A DNA stretch of 64,000 bases, taken from the NCBI GenBank assembly GCA_027625915.1, contig JANTQA010000008.1, forward strand, positions 4,171,001-4,235,000, written 5' to 3'. Shown here piece after piece: positions 32,801 through 44,594 of this stretch. Under the pieces are notes generated by a model. The model saw only the letters and a list, made by a program, of their open reading frames with translations. It had not been told where the DNA came from and made no database searches. This stretch comes from Anaeramoeba flamelloides (lineage: Eukaryota; Metamonada; Anaeramoebidae). A program made the position numbers and the translations under genes. Position 1 is the stretch's first letter, and each line of letters starts with the position of its first letter.

Positions 32801-34907
32801 ATTATTCCCGTTATTGTCATGGAGAAGTTTGAAATTAAGAGCAGAGCTAAAATCTTGGAAAAAATATTATGACGAAAAGCAAGCAAAGACTTTAACTGTA
32901 AACAATTTAACTATTGACAAGAAAAAAAAAAAAAACAGAAAGGATGATAAAGAATTAGAGAATAATGTCCCCTTAGATTCTGATGGCAACCCAATACCCC
33001 AAGAAGTCTTAGATCAAGAAAAAGATGTTGAAAATAATAATTCATCCTCATCCTCATCATCATCATCATCATCATCATCGTCGTCATCCAATTCTTCAAG
33101 CCATGAAGAAAAAAAAACGAAAAAAAAAAATAAAAAGGAAGAGGAGAAGAAAAAATTAGAAACCCCTGAAGGATATGAAGCTTCTTATTTCTATCTCCAT
33201 TTAATTGTGATTAAAAATTTCTTATTGCTATTCTTAGATTTTGTAGCAGCATTTTGTTATTTAATGATTGTCATTACACATTGGAGAAAAAGATATTATA
33301 ATGAAAGTATTGAGCACAACAAACCCAAAATCAAAAATGATGTATATTATATCAAAATAATTCGTACTAATAATGCTAATGAATGGAATTGGAGATTTGT
33401 CTGTTATAAGGAATTTGCGAATTTATTGCTAGACATACCAATAATACCATTTGGAGCTGTTTTGTTGGTCACCTGGAGACGTAAAATCGTTATCAAATAT
33501 TATAATAGAGAATTAAAAGACGGTGACTGTAGCAGAAGAATATGGATAATCGCCCATGCGGGATTATTATTCATTGACTTGGTCTTGATAACAATTTTTA
33601 CTGTTTTGTTCGTATTCCAAGTACCACTAATTTGGCGCTGGAGAAGCTTATCAGCCTTTATTAAAGACGCCCTAAATGAAGAAGAATTTGTCGTAGACGA
33701 CTCATACATGGTGCCAAAATATGTCAAATTAGCAAAGGGGCTCGCCACAAATTTGCTCTTATCAATTTTCGATATAGCTGCCTTTATGGGAATAGTCTTC
33801 ATTTATATGATCATCATCCAAGTACCGGCCTATAGAGCAGCAAAGAGACATTTAACACAAGCCAGAAACGATCCAAATGCAATTGACGAATCTGTCCGCG
33901 AAATTAAACCATCCTGCGACCACATGGTCGAGAAATTTGAAAAGCCTGATTTCCCTCTCTCAATGACTTACTATTACCCCCTGATCATGCTATACGTCAA
34001 ATTGTCATTCTTAAAATCGCACCATATTTTATTATTGCCATTAAAATTCTTCGGCTATTGCTTGAGGCCCATTATGAGCTATTTAAATTGGAGATTTACA
34101 GACGACACTTTGGAAGACTCCTTATCGCCACTAGCGAAGCCATTGTTTGCCTTGAATAAAATTTCAAATGAAAACCAGGACTTTTGGACCTTACATGTTG
34201 CATTTTTCACAGAATTTATTTCCGTCCCTATTGTCATACTTAATGAAATTTCAATTATCGGGCTCGTATTAAATTATTGCTTTTTCTTCATCTTCACGTG
34301 GGGCGAGCCAAGGAAAAAAGACAAAAACCAAATTGTTAAGCCATCTAAGCATTTAAGAAACGTGATCCTAATACCCATAATCCTATTTTACCAATTCCTG
34401 TTATTCTTCTTGCCCACGCTATTGTTCGGGCTTTCCTTTAAAATGGCAGAAACCTGGGACGATAAGGGATCAGGCATATTTTGGGCAATCCAAGTTATTT
34501 GGTTCGCTTTAATAGCATCAAGTTGGTTTTCGATAAAAAGAATGATAGTACGCCATTTCCCCTCTCTCCAATTCGTCGATTCCTGTGTTTGGGCAGCTAA
34601 TGGCTGTGAGGGATTACGAGCCCACGAAAACCCCGTTTGGAGATACTATAAAGCCTCATTTGCTTACCCTACCTACCGCTGTTATAAATGGAATAGAGAC
34701 CATGCATGCATCTCCAATTTGATCTTCACCCTCTATTTCATCCTTTGGTTTGCTTGGGTTTTGATCGTGAATTTGATCTTGGCAAAGAATAATACAAAGC
34801 TGTATTTCGGTTTAATTCTTACAATACCTTTAATGTTCGCTCAAGCTAAATTGGCAGTGAAATTAACTAAAAGAAATTGGTCAAATAGCCCAGAAGATTT
34901 ACTTTAG
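23893..34907 (+). CDS. Giant Asp...Trp-Arg repeat multi-pass membrane protein
   Basis: Preferred model, four exons with matching phases: 23893-23933, 24141-24253, 24357-24644 and 27778-34907, giving about 2,523 residues. Donors are GTAAAA, GTTTGT and GTAAGT; acceptors are AAAAAG, ATCCAG and TTATAG. A simpler alternative starts at ATG 24185 and uses the acceptor at 24343. After two hydrophobic N-terminal regions comes a tandem array of about 34 units of roughly 50 residues. Each unit has one hydrophobic segment that begins with Asp, often DLPF or DIPF, and ends in Trp-Arg (for example LLDLPFVPFAIMILLTVFR, FADFFIAFIALFPLLSWR), then a charged linker. Eighteen units precede a Lys/Glu spacer (residues about 1044-1222), twelve follow it, and four follow a Ser tract (about 1902-1924). 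A C-terminal region (about 2170-2523) has several more hydrophobic segments. I recognise no known family. The protein must be membrane-embedded; transport, lipid or membrane-shaping roles are speculation. Confidence 0.75.
24645..27777 (+). other. 3.1-kb intron of the giant membrane-protein gene
   Basis: Starts GTAAGT and ends TTATTATAG; phase 1 on both sides joins GCA-A to GA-ATT. It contains a partial copy of repeat H (26380-27170) and otherwise AT-rich DNA. A candidate alternative first exon (27244-27268, ATG ACG GGA ... G|GTAAAG) would splice in phase to the last exon. Confidence 0.65.
26380..27170 (+). mobile_element. Repeat H, partial copy 2 (intronic)
   Basis: Colinear with 19280-19445 and 19890-20700 of repeat H but without the MITE found there. 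Shared landmarks include the stretch around TTTATTAAT.GTAGTCTC and AATTAAGTTAATTCTTGGAA. Neither 250-bp TIR is recognisable at its ends. Confidence 0.6.
30520..30690 (+). repeat. In-frame poly-lysine tract
   Basis: Runs of AAA/AAG encode two long Lys tracts within a Lys/Glu-rich spacer between membrane repeat units 18 and 19. Further along (30930-30965) GGAGAA repeats encode Glu-Gly dipeptides. Confidence 0.9.
33038..33105 (+). repeat. In-frame TCA/TCG serine tract
   Basis: A trinucleotide run encodes about 17-20 Ser, flanked by Asn and Lys-rich linkers, between membrane repeat units 30 and 31. Length is likely to vary between alleles. Confidence 0.9.
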
Positions 34908-37900
34908 TTTATTTATATTTTGTTTTATTCTCTATCAATTTTTTTATTTTTTTTTTTGATTCTTAATCAATTTATTTATTTTTTTTTTTTCTAATTAAAT
35001 TCTTTTTTATTCTTTTTTTAATTTATTTTTATCTTTTATTATTTCTTGGTAATATTTGGTATTTAATTATTTTATTTATAAATTTTTTAATTAACATTAT
35101 ATTATATATTTAAAAAAAAATTATTTATTGTTTTTTCTTTTAATAAAACTATTTCAAAAGTTTAATTTAATGTTTATTTTTTATGATAAAGAATATCATT
35201 TTTTGACAATTTTAATTTTGATTGGCTTTTGTTCAACTAAAAGATACATTAACAAAAAGATCATTATTTTTTTTACTTTTGACCGAAAGATAAAAGGGTA
35301 TTTTATTAAATTTCAAAATTGGAGAAATTGAATTTTTTCGTATTTTTGATTATTTTCTTGATTATTATTATTATTATGAAAGTTATTAATGTTTTTTAAT
35401 GGTTGGGAGAGGAAAAATCAAAAAGATTATTTTGTAATTTGGTAGTATTTTATTTCTTAAATTGAAGAAAATCCAAAATGTTGAAACCATCAAAACTACT
35501 TATTTTTTAATATTGATATGAAAACCTAATTTTAACACAAAAAAATAGTGGAAATTTTTTTCTCTTAAAACAATTTTTAAAAAGTCTAATTCCTATTTTA
35601 ATTATTTTTTTTTTCAAAATCTTTCCGTATATTCCACAGAATACCCCCCCCCAAAGAAAAAAAAAAATATTCTCCATCTTTCTCAACCTATCCTAACCTA
35701 CCCCAACACCCCTTTACCTACCCATAAAAGAGTGTTTTTAAATTCCTACAGTAAATATATTTCAAAAAAATTGACTATTTAAAGTGATCAATTTAACACA
35801 AGATATATATCATTTATACAATTTTAATCTAAACAACACATATACTAAAACAATAAATACTTGAATTAAAAAAAACCAAATAAAAAATTATAAGTTCAGA
35901 TAGGCACACGAATATACATTATCTAATGAAAAATATTTGGCCCTACCCTATATAAACTGGAAAGTATCAAGGAGCCTATTTAAACTATAACCCCTTTCTA
36001 AAGATTTAAGTAGATACACACTCACAAGATAAAAGAAAGTCGTTGATAAAAGATACATGAGTTCAAAAAAAAAAAATATCAATGATATTAATTACAGCAT
36101 ATGGTGATATAAAAGATATGAAAAAACTAAGAATACAACAGAAAAAAAATCATAAAAAAATTAATAATTTTGATTTTAAAATTGTTGCATATCATAAATA
36201 AAAGAATTTCAACCGAAAATGAAAATAAAATAAATTTATAGCATAAATATAGAATATTTCTTTACCAACATGAATCAACACGTCCTAAGGAAGAAATAAA
36301 TACACACACATATCAATTTTAATCATAATGCCACACAAACCCATCCCTCTTTCAATGGCCACAAACATTTATCCTCTCTGTTTTTTTTTCAATTCTTTTT
36401 AATATTCTTTTTTTTTTATTCTTTATTTCATTTTTTTTTTTCTAATTAATTTTTTTTTTATTCTAGGTTTTATCTATTGATTCTTTATTATAGAAAAGTA
36501 AATTAAGTTTACAATTCTTCCTTTAACCTGTTTTTTCCACTTTTTAAATGAGAAGTTACTAATCTATTCTCTTCAAAATTCCCCCTTGAAAAGATAAACT
36601 GTTTTTTCTGAACACTACTCCCTTAAAAATAAATCAGAAAACAATATAAATTTTGACAATTTAATCTATTATCATTTCAATAATGAAATATCTACTTTAA
36701 CTCTTAATAATAAATTAACCAATATACATTCTTTCTAAATGCTTTCCTTTCTATCAGGAAACAAAAAACTCCAAAAGACATAACGGAATTAATAAAGTCT
36801 TCATTAATTGAAAAGAATCGTATTTAATCTTGAATTTTTAACTAATTTGTTTAACTTTTTGAAAACCTAAAACCGAATGGCGATTGGTTGAAAAATTGTT
36901 TAGATAGTCTTCTTATACTTTATATGGGATAGTTTTGATTTTCCAAATGATATATTAAATAAACTTTCTTTTTTTTTGTTTTGTTTTGGTTTTGTTATTT
37001 TTCCATAAAATATTTTCTTATTCACATAATTTCTAACATAAACCCTTTTTCAAACAAAATGGCACACCTCTCAAATCATTAATACTATTAAATTAGATTG
37101 TTAATAAGATTGTTACTTATTGGTGATTTTCATTTTAATTATTCATTTTTTCATTTTTTGTTTTTTTTTATTTATTGGATATTGAACAGTTGGAAAATGA
37201 AAAAACAAGATAAGAAGAAAACAATTTGTAAATAATCTAACAGTATAAAAATGGAAACAGTTTAAGTTTGATTTCCAATGAGATAGATATAGGAATTAAG
37301 AAAGAAGGTTATTGTATCGATACATGGAACAAAGAAAAGAGAAAATAAAAAAACAATTCCACCAAAATAACGGATGAATTGCGGCTTTATCTTGAAAATG
37401 AGACTTTAAAGAACAAAAATTTGACCTGTAAAGAGTTATCAATATAATGTAAAGAACTTTTCCCGAATTCGCATTGTTCAAAGGTTTTTATTGGTTTTAT
37501 ATTTTTTTTTTCATTTCAATTTACAAAATGAGATTTCTCATTTCAAATAAAAGTCCATACCAATTATTAAAAATATTTAATTTTAATTTTTATTGTTTTG
37601 TTTTAATGAGTTTTTAATCTTCATTTGGGTGTTTTTTTTTTAGGTTTTAAAGAGTTTCTTAGATTTTAGAATGATACTACAATTAATTTGATTCAATTAT
37701 GAATAATTCTTGAAAATTTCTGTGATACCTTTTATTTGAAAAAGAGTTTATATTCTTCAAAATGTTATTACTAATAAAATAAAAGAAATTTAAACTCAGA
37801 AAAAGCAAATATTACAAAAATTAAAAGCAATATAAAAACATAAAAGTGTTTGTTTTATGGTTTTCATTTAGTAATTTCCCAAAATTGATTTGATCAAAGA

Positions 37901-37945
37901 AAAAGAAATGTTTGACATATAAATTAATTAATAAATAGACATCCT
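34908..37945. other. Convergent intergenic region
   Basis: Lies between the 3' ends of the membrane-protein gene (+) and the ankyrin gene (-). It is T-rich just after 34907. A C-rich patch at about 35640-35740 stands out from the background, but I see no ORF, TIR or RNA gene in it. Confidence 0.45.
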
Positions 37946-40900
37946 TTAAAACATACTATTTTTTAATAATCGTTTTAATTCCATTTCTAATTTGCGATTT
38001 TTCCTTTTTAAGACTGTTGTTTTTTTTTTAATTTTTTCTGTTTGGTAATTCTTTTCATGAAGACTTTCTCTTTCTTGTATTATTTCCCATCTTTCTTGTT
38101 CAATATTTTTTTTATCAACTTTCATTTGTGCAATTTTTTCTTTCAAGCTGGAATATTTTGCTAATAATTCTTTATTTTTTTTTCTTTCTTGTTGTTGAAT
38201 TTTTGATTCTTGAATTAGATCTTCTGTTATTTTGGCATACTTTTTATTTCCATTTTTTATTGCAACATCTATTGGTGTTAAACCCTATATTATATTATTC
38301 ATTTATAAAAAAAAAAAAAAAAAATCATTAAATGTTAGTAAAGAGAATATTTTCAAATTTAATATTAAAAAAAAAAAAAATGAATTAATATTTACTTCCT
38401 ATAAGTATTTAATGCATAATTAGGTATAATGATATGTTTATTATTTATAGGTATAATGGTAATCAAAAAAAATCAATTACAAAATAAAAAATTTTAGAAA
38501 ATTAAAGTGTTAAATAAAGAAATTAAGAATTCTCATTGTTTCTTATTTTTTCTAAAGTTGTAATAAGATCCATTAAAAATTTGTAATGGGTGTACTTTAG
38601 AAAAAAAAATAATTAAAATTATTTTAAAGGTGATGCTTTTTTAAACATTGAAAATAATGAAAAAAAAAGCACCAGGAATTAAAAATTAAAGTTTGAATTT
38701 GCAACAAGAATTTCTATATTTCTCAATAAATATATTTCGATATCAAAAGCTTACATTCTATTTAATGATAATATAAGAAAATATAATAAAAAAGATAAAC
38801 AAAAACAAAATTGACATTAGAAATAATGAATAAAAAAAGATTAAAAGAAGATTAATAAATTTAAAATAATTGAACTGTTATTTGTTTTTCTGTAATGTAA
38901 AAGTACATTTTTCTTTTTAAAAATGATTTTGTTTTTTTTAGAGAATTAGTCTTTTATTTAATACAAATTTTTAAAATAAAACACAAAAATGAAAAATTAC
39001 AATAAAAATAAAAATAATTTCCATTATCCTTTCTGGTGGATTTGGACGAATATTGAAAAAAATAAAATTATAAAAAAATTATTATATTAAAAATTAAGAT
39101 CTTGTTTATTGTTTATTTTTAAAAGAATTAGCATATCTATCAAAGATCATATTTATTTTTAATCTAATCATTTTTTTTTAAAAAAGTTGAGTGTTGTAAA
39201 AAATGAATTATTATATAGATATTACATTTAGTAATTTCTGGTAATATTGCACAATAGAATATTTATCAAATAAAAGCTTTTTACCATTACAAATAATCAG
39301 AGATATTTTATTAAATGAAAAATTAATTTCTAAATATTTTTGTTTCTTTCTTTGAATTTATGCTTTTTAAAAGATCTATGAAATCCAACTTTGAATAGTC
39401 TTGAATTTTTCTCCATTTATTTCAATTTTCTATACAAAAAAACGAATTTTTATTGTAAAAAGTAACTGAAAAAAATTGTAAACTCCATTTCACTCAAAGG
39501 GGCCCAGCCAAAAAATGAAAAATTCACTTTATTTTTAAGAATCAGACAAACGAAGATTGTTTAGAACTAAGAGCAATAATAAACTTCAGATTAGAGTTGA
39601 GATTCATAAAAGAAATATCTGAATAAACCTTGATTTTCAAAAAAAAAAAAAAAATGTTAAAAAATTTTTGGGACCCTTTCATTGGAATGTCTCGTTCAAA
39701 ATTTCTCAATTTCTTTAGAAAATTAAAATTGTTGACAATAAGATTTTTTAAATGTATGAATTTTTAAAGGAATTACAAAGCCTTAATTTTCTTAATGTTA
39801 ATTTGGAGTTTCAAACAGTTTTTTTTTCAAATTTTCTATTTTTAAAAAAGAAAAAAAAAGAAGAAAAACAAAAGCAAAAAGCACAATGATCAAATGAGAT
39901 AAAATGTTTTTGATTTAAAAATTGAAAATTTTATTTTGAGAAGAATAATGATTAAACTCTTAGAATATGTTCTATTTCTTCAATAAAATTTGGCTCCTTT
40001 AACTTAATAAGAGTTTGGATCAAAAAGAAAAAAAAAATAAAGACCAATTTTCAGAATTAAAAAACATCATATAAAATCGAGATCAGAAACTTTAATATCT
40101 TTTTTTTTAAGTAAAGTAATACTTGTAAACAAAATTGAATTATTATGAAGACTTAATAAATGATGAATAACAATTTTTGGATATTTGTATAGTTTTATTT
40201 GTGAAACAAGTTTAATAAATATATTTTAATATAAATTTGCCCTACTTTTTAGGAAATAGCATATCGACAGATAAAGAGTAAAGCCGTTTTAAAAAAGTGT
40301 TTCACAAATAGTTTTTTAATAATGTCCTGAAAATAGATCTATTTAAGTTAATCAACAGTTTTATAAGATACGTTTGAAAGCTTTTTTATCATACTTTTTT
40401 AGAATAACAATATTTAGTTCAACAAAGTTCAGTAGACTTATTTTTAGATACTGTATGAAAAAATTTTTTTGACAATTTTTTAAATACTGTTATTTTCTAA
40501 TTAATAGAGGATTTGGTGATATCTTTGTTTATTCATGATAAAGCTTCAAAAATCGTGATTATTTTTTACAAATTACGATATTTTAGACAATCGCGATTAT
40601 CTCAATAATATCGCGATATTCTATAAAATCAGGATAATTATTTACAAATCTTGATAATTGTCGAAAAATCGTGATTAAAAAGTAATATAGATGTAATAGT
40701 TGATGGGTTTTTGGGCTAATTAAACAAGTATTTTTAAAAAGAAAAATTGTTTTTGATCTTAAAAAACAGATTATGTGAAAAAAAAGTTATTCTTTGAAAA
40801 AACAACAAAAAAGATACTTGGTTTCAATCAAGGATAAGACACAAAGAGTTTTTCAGTTATTTTCTTTTGATTTGGTCGGCAAACCTATCGATCCGTTTAG

Positions 40901-43289
40901 ATCAAAAAAAGTAATAAAAAAAGGTAAATAAACAGTTTCTCAGTCAATTGTGTTATAAATGGTGTTGAATAAAAGAGGATTCTAAAACATCCAACCTTTC
41001 ACCCGTTCTTTAAAGAATGTGTTCTTGGACGAAAACATTTTCTTCGTTCTCTGAAAGCTGAAAGTGGTTGGATAACTTTTTAAAAGCCTTCACAACAACC
41101 TAGCCTCATTATCACCAATTATTTTGATTCTTTGTCCATTTCGTTTTCTTTCTGTTATTCTTCTTCTCGTATCTTTGTATTGGACAGAAAAAAACAACTA
41201 GAGTTAAGATGGCTTTGTTGAATCACTCACCAATAAGAAGGAAAATTACTCTTTATTCTTTTTGGTTGTTTAACTTGTGAAGGTAATAACTCCATTTCAA
41301 ATAAAAAAAAACACATCTATTTTATATTCAAATAGATTGCTGAAATGGATGATTATTTGTTTGATCATAAAATTCACAGGAGATTTTACTTTTTAGTTAA
41401 AAAATAAAAAATAGAATAGAAAAAAAATTTATTTTTCGACTCCAAACCAAACTCATTCCTTTGAGAAAAAGTTATCTGTCTTTCAAAACTTTCAAACACT
41501 TGAAGACACTTAACAATCGTTTCAAACATTTTCTAACATTTTTTAAAGGGGAAAACGTGTTGTAAAAGTCTCAAGGCTTTTGTAAAATTCAAGAGATTTT
41601 TTTTTGTAAAGTGATTTCAAAAAAATAATTATTCATTTTTTTGTGATAATGTGGAATATTGCGCTTTTTTATGATTTTTTGTGAAAAAGTTTACCTAATC
41701 GCGATTTTTCCAGATTATCGCGATTATATTGCTAATATCATGATAATACAAGTTATTATAAAAACTCCTAATAACTGAATTTGACAATGTATAAAAGCTC
41801 AAAATATTTTACTAATTCTTGACTGAAAAAAACCCCAAGATCTTTACAAAATCAATTAGAAATGATATTTTTTGAAATTTAATTGACTAAGCTTCCTTTT
41901 TGTGATTCGAGATCAAATTACAATTTGCTTAATTTGAATTTAACAGTCTTTTAAAATAAATAAGAAAAAAAAACAAAAAAGAAAAAAAGAATTTACGTTT
42001 TTTAATGTTATATCTGCACCTTTGAATATTAAAAACCTAAGGGTGTCTATATTGATGTTCTCATTTTTGAAAAGTATATGTAGAATGGTATCCCCTGAAT
42101 CTGTTTTTTCATTGATTGTGATAATGTTACCTAAAAGTGCTTTAAAGCAATTGGTTTGTGCATGGTACCTACATAAGAAATGCAAAGGTGTCCAACCGGA
42201 GTCTGTTTTACAATTCGTATTTGCGCCATTGGAAACTAAGGTCTGTATTGTCTCAAGATCTGCGAGGTATCTACAGACGTAATGAAGAGGGCTCCAAAGT
42301 TGTCTTGTTTGTGCATTTACGTTTGCGCCTTTGGAAATCAAATACTTGACGATATCGGAATCAAAGTTGTACATGCAAACCAAGTGCATCACAGTCCATT
42401 CCTTGTTCGTTGTTTGATTAACGTTACCGCCGTTTTCAACAAGCGCCTTGATCGTGTCAAGCTTGGCGTGGTATCGGCACAAATGATGCAGAGGTGTCCA
42501 TTGCCCGTCAGTTTTAACGTTTGGGTTTGCCTTGTTGTCGAGCAAATAGGTAATGATCTCTGGGTCTGGGTGGTATCGGCACAGGTAATGCAGCGCTGTC
42601 CAATCCTCCTTATCCTTCGCATTGACATCCACCTTTTTGTTGACAAGGATCTTGATTAATTCCAGCTTGGGGTTATGGTGGCACAACAAATGCAGGGGCG
42701 TGAACTCTTGCTCGTTGACTACATTCACATTCGCTCCTTTGTTTACAAATAATTGGAAAATTGCTTCCTCGTTCATTTGATCTTGGATTTCTTTATTCAA
42801 ATTGTTTTTTTCGTTGTTCGAATTGTTCTGAATTTTCTTGTTATTCGATAACAACACGATATTGGTTTTTTCTTCATCCTTGTTTTCTTTTGTTTCAAGC
42901 TTTTCGAGTTCTTTTTTTTTTTGTTCTTGTTCTTGTTTTTGTTTTTGTTTTTGTTTTTCTTTTTCTTTTCTTTTTTTTTTTTTATTTTTTTCTTCGTCAC
43001 CAGAAGAGCTATCCTCATCAGAGTTTTCAGAAGACGTCAAATCCTTTCTTCGACTTAACAAATGAAGCGGTGTCGATTTGTCTTCAGTCCTCGCATTAAG
43101 ATTTGCACCGAGGTTGATCAGATATTGGATGTGTTGTAATTGGAAATTGTTTTCTAATAAAAGATGTAAAGGCGTCATCGAACTCGAGGTACGATAGTTG
43201 ACATTCCTCTTCTTAATTACTCTTTTAAGGTCTTGTAAATTTCCTGTTTTGATTGTTTCGATTTCTTTTTTTGAAAGTCGGTACGCCAT
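37946..43289 (-). CDS. Ankyrin-repeat protein with C-terminal coiled coil
   Basis: Exon 1 is 43289-41997 (431 codons from ATG), exon 2 is 38284-37946, joined by a 3,712-nt intron (GTAAAT...ATATAG, phase 0) for 543 residues. The splice completes an ankyrin repeat: ...GADITLKN joins GLTPIDVAIKNGN, two residues shorter than the usual loop, so a micro-exon is possible. About ten repeats are visible, most with W-T-P/A-L-H-x-L-C-R-Y-H. A charged, low-complexity insert (about residues 83-175) interrupts the array after repeat 2. After the last repeat, about 90 residues rich in Lys, Glu, Gln and Leu form a probable coiled coil. Reading exon 1 through its donor gives a Phe-rich tail of 18 residues that is intron, not protein. 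The likely role is protein-protein binding with coiled-coil oligomerisation; targets are unknown. Confidence 0.85.
39480..40030 (+). repeat. Dispersed repeat F, copy B
   Basis: The best preserved copy: begins with CATTTCACTCAAAGG, and ends with a rough inverted match (CCTTTAACTTAATAAGAGTT). Colinear copies are at 13.7 and 44.6 kb, an inverted one at 51.0 kb. Inverted ends suggest a decayed DNA element. Confidence 0.6.
40505..41770 (+). mobile_element. TCGCGA-family DNA transposon E2
   Basis: A 1.27-kb TA-bounded copy with degenerate TIRs (GAGGATTTGGTGATATC left, AGTTATTATAAAAACTCC right). It keeps subterminal TCGCGA or TCGTGA palindromes and both conserved interior patches. It lies within the ankyrin gene intron, antisense to that gene's transcript when oriented like E3 and E4. 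More diverged than E1 and E3, so probably older. Confidence 0.75.
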
Positions 43290-44594
43290 TTAAAGAAAGT
43301 TTTTTTTTTTTTTTTTGGTCGAAAAAGTTCGATCTTTAAAAAAGTAAAATCTTTTTTTTTTATTGAGAGAGAAAGCAAAAAAAAATGAAATAATTAGATG
43401 CAAAATTATTAACAACACAGTTGAAAGAACTATATGACAAACTTTTTGTCAAGTTTGTACACTCGAGAAAAGATTTTTTTTCCTAAAATCTTTCATTTCT
43501 TCCGTTTTTTCCAAAAAAGGGATTTCAAAACTATTTTGTTGAACAAAAAGCAGTGAACTGGAATATCTCCAATGAGATCTATATCCTGAATTGAAGGAAA
43601 ACTTTTGATAGTTAAAAATTTTACGTTTTTGAAAAAAAATAAAGAAAAATAGGTTCCAGTCACTATAAAGGATTTGATCCAGAAATAATGAGGTATCTTG
43701 AAACCAAAAAGGGTATTGTGAAATTGAACAACTTATGATTGAAAAAATTCAAATAACAAATAATAAACTTTGAGAGGATATAATTAGCAAAAAATTCAAT
43801 TAAAAAAAAAAAGTTTTAAAAGCGTTCTAAATTTTAAAAAATCAAATTTATTAATAAAATTTTAATTGTTTATTTTTTTAAAATTTCCTAAGCGTTTTAT
43901 TTCTTCAATTTAAAACAAATTACTTTCTATAAGTACACAATCAATTTAATTCCAATTAATCTAATTTTTGGTTACTTTAACGCTCGAAATTTAAAAAAGG
44001 AAGGGTTTTGTTATATTCTATCTAAAAAAAATAAATTATTTGAGAAAAAGAAAAAATTGAAAAAAAAAATCTTAGAGATCTCAAAAAGTGTTAAAGAGCG
44101 ACACTTCAAAACTAACACAGCTTTTATCAAAATTATAATTCACAAAAATTTCATTTGGCTATTGAGATCTTCTCTCTGTGTTACCCCTTTTCTCAAAACA
44201 TTTTCATTTTTTATCTTTTTGATAATGCAAAAATTTATTTTTCACTTCTTGTTGATTTCTATTTAATTACTACCATGCACTTAGATAAAATTTTTTCTTG
44301 TAATTTCAAAAAAAAAATTATCAGTAATCACTCGGCCATTAAAACAACATTTTTTTTTTAAACTTTTTTTGAATACTTTAAACATAAGTCTTTCATCTTT
44401 AATTTTTTATTGTTACATCTTTTAATAACTCTTACATCGACATTTAAAATTAAATTCAAATAATTGATAAATTAGTGAGAAATATGTGTATAAATAATAG
44501 ATAAAGTGAATAGAATATTTATATTCAAGTAAATATTCTGATTTTTTTTTTTTTTTTTGATAATACTTATTATTATTACGATCCTTTTTAATTT

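Larger units (their letters stand above)
38285..41996 (-). other. 3.7-kb transposon-bearing intron of the ankyrin gene
   Basis: Contains TCGCGA-family element E2 (40505-41770) and a copy of dispersed repeat F (39480-40030). The remaining sequence is AT-rich without coding signal. A short stretch before E2 (40485-40505) matches the start of the repeat H TIR, so E2 may have inserted in a repeat H remnant. Confidence 0.7.

Noticed and set aside
41940-41996. Phe-rich C-terminal tail of the ankyrin first-exon frame
   Set aside because: It begins with a GTAAAT donor and the true continuation at 38284 restores an ankyrin repeat, so the tail is intron read-through.
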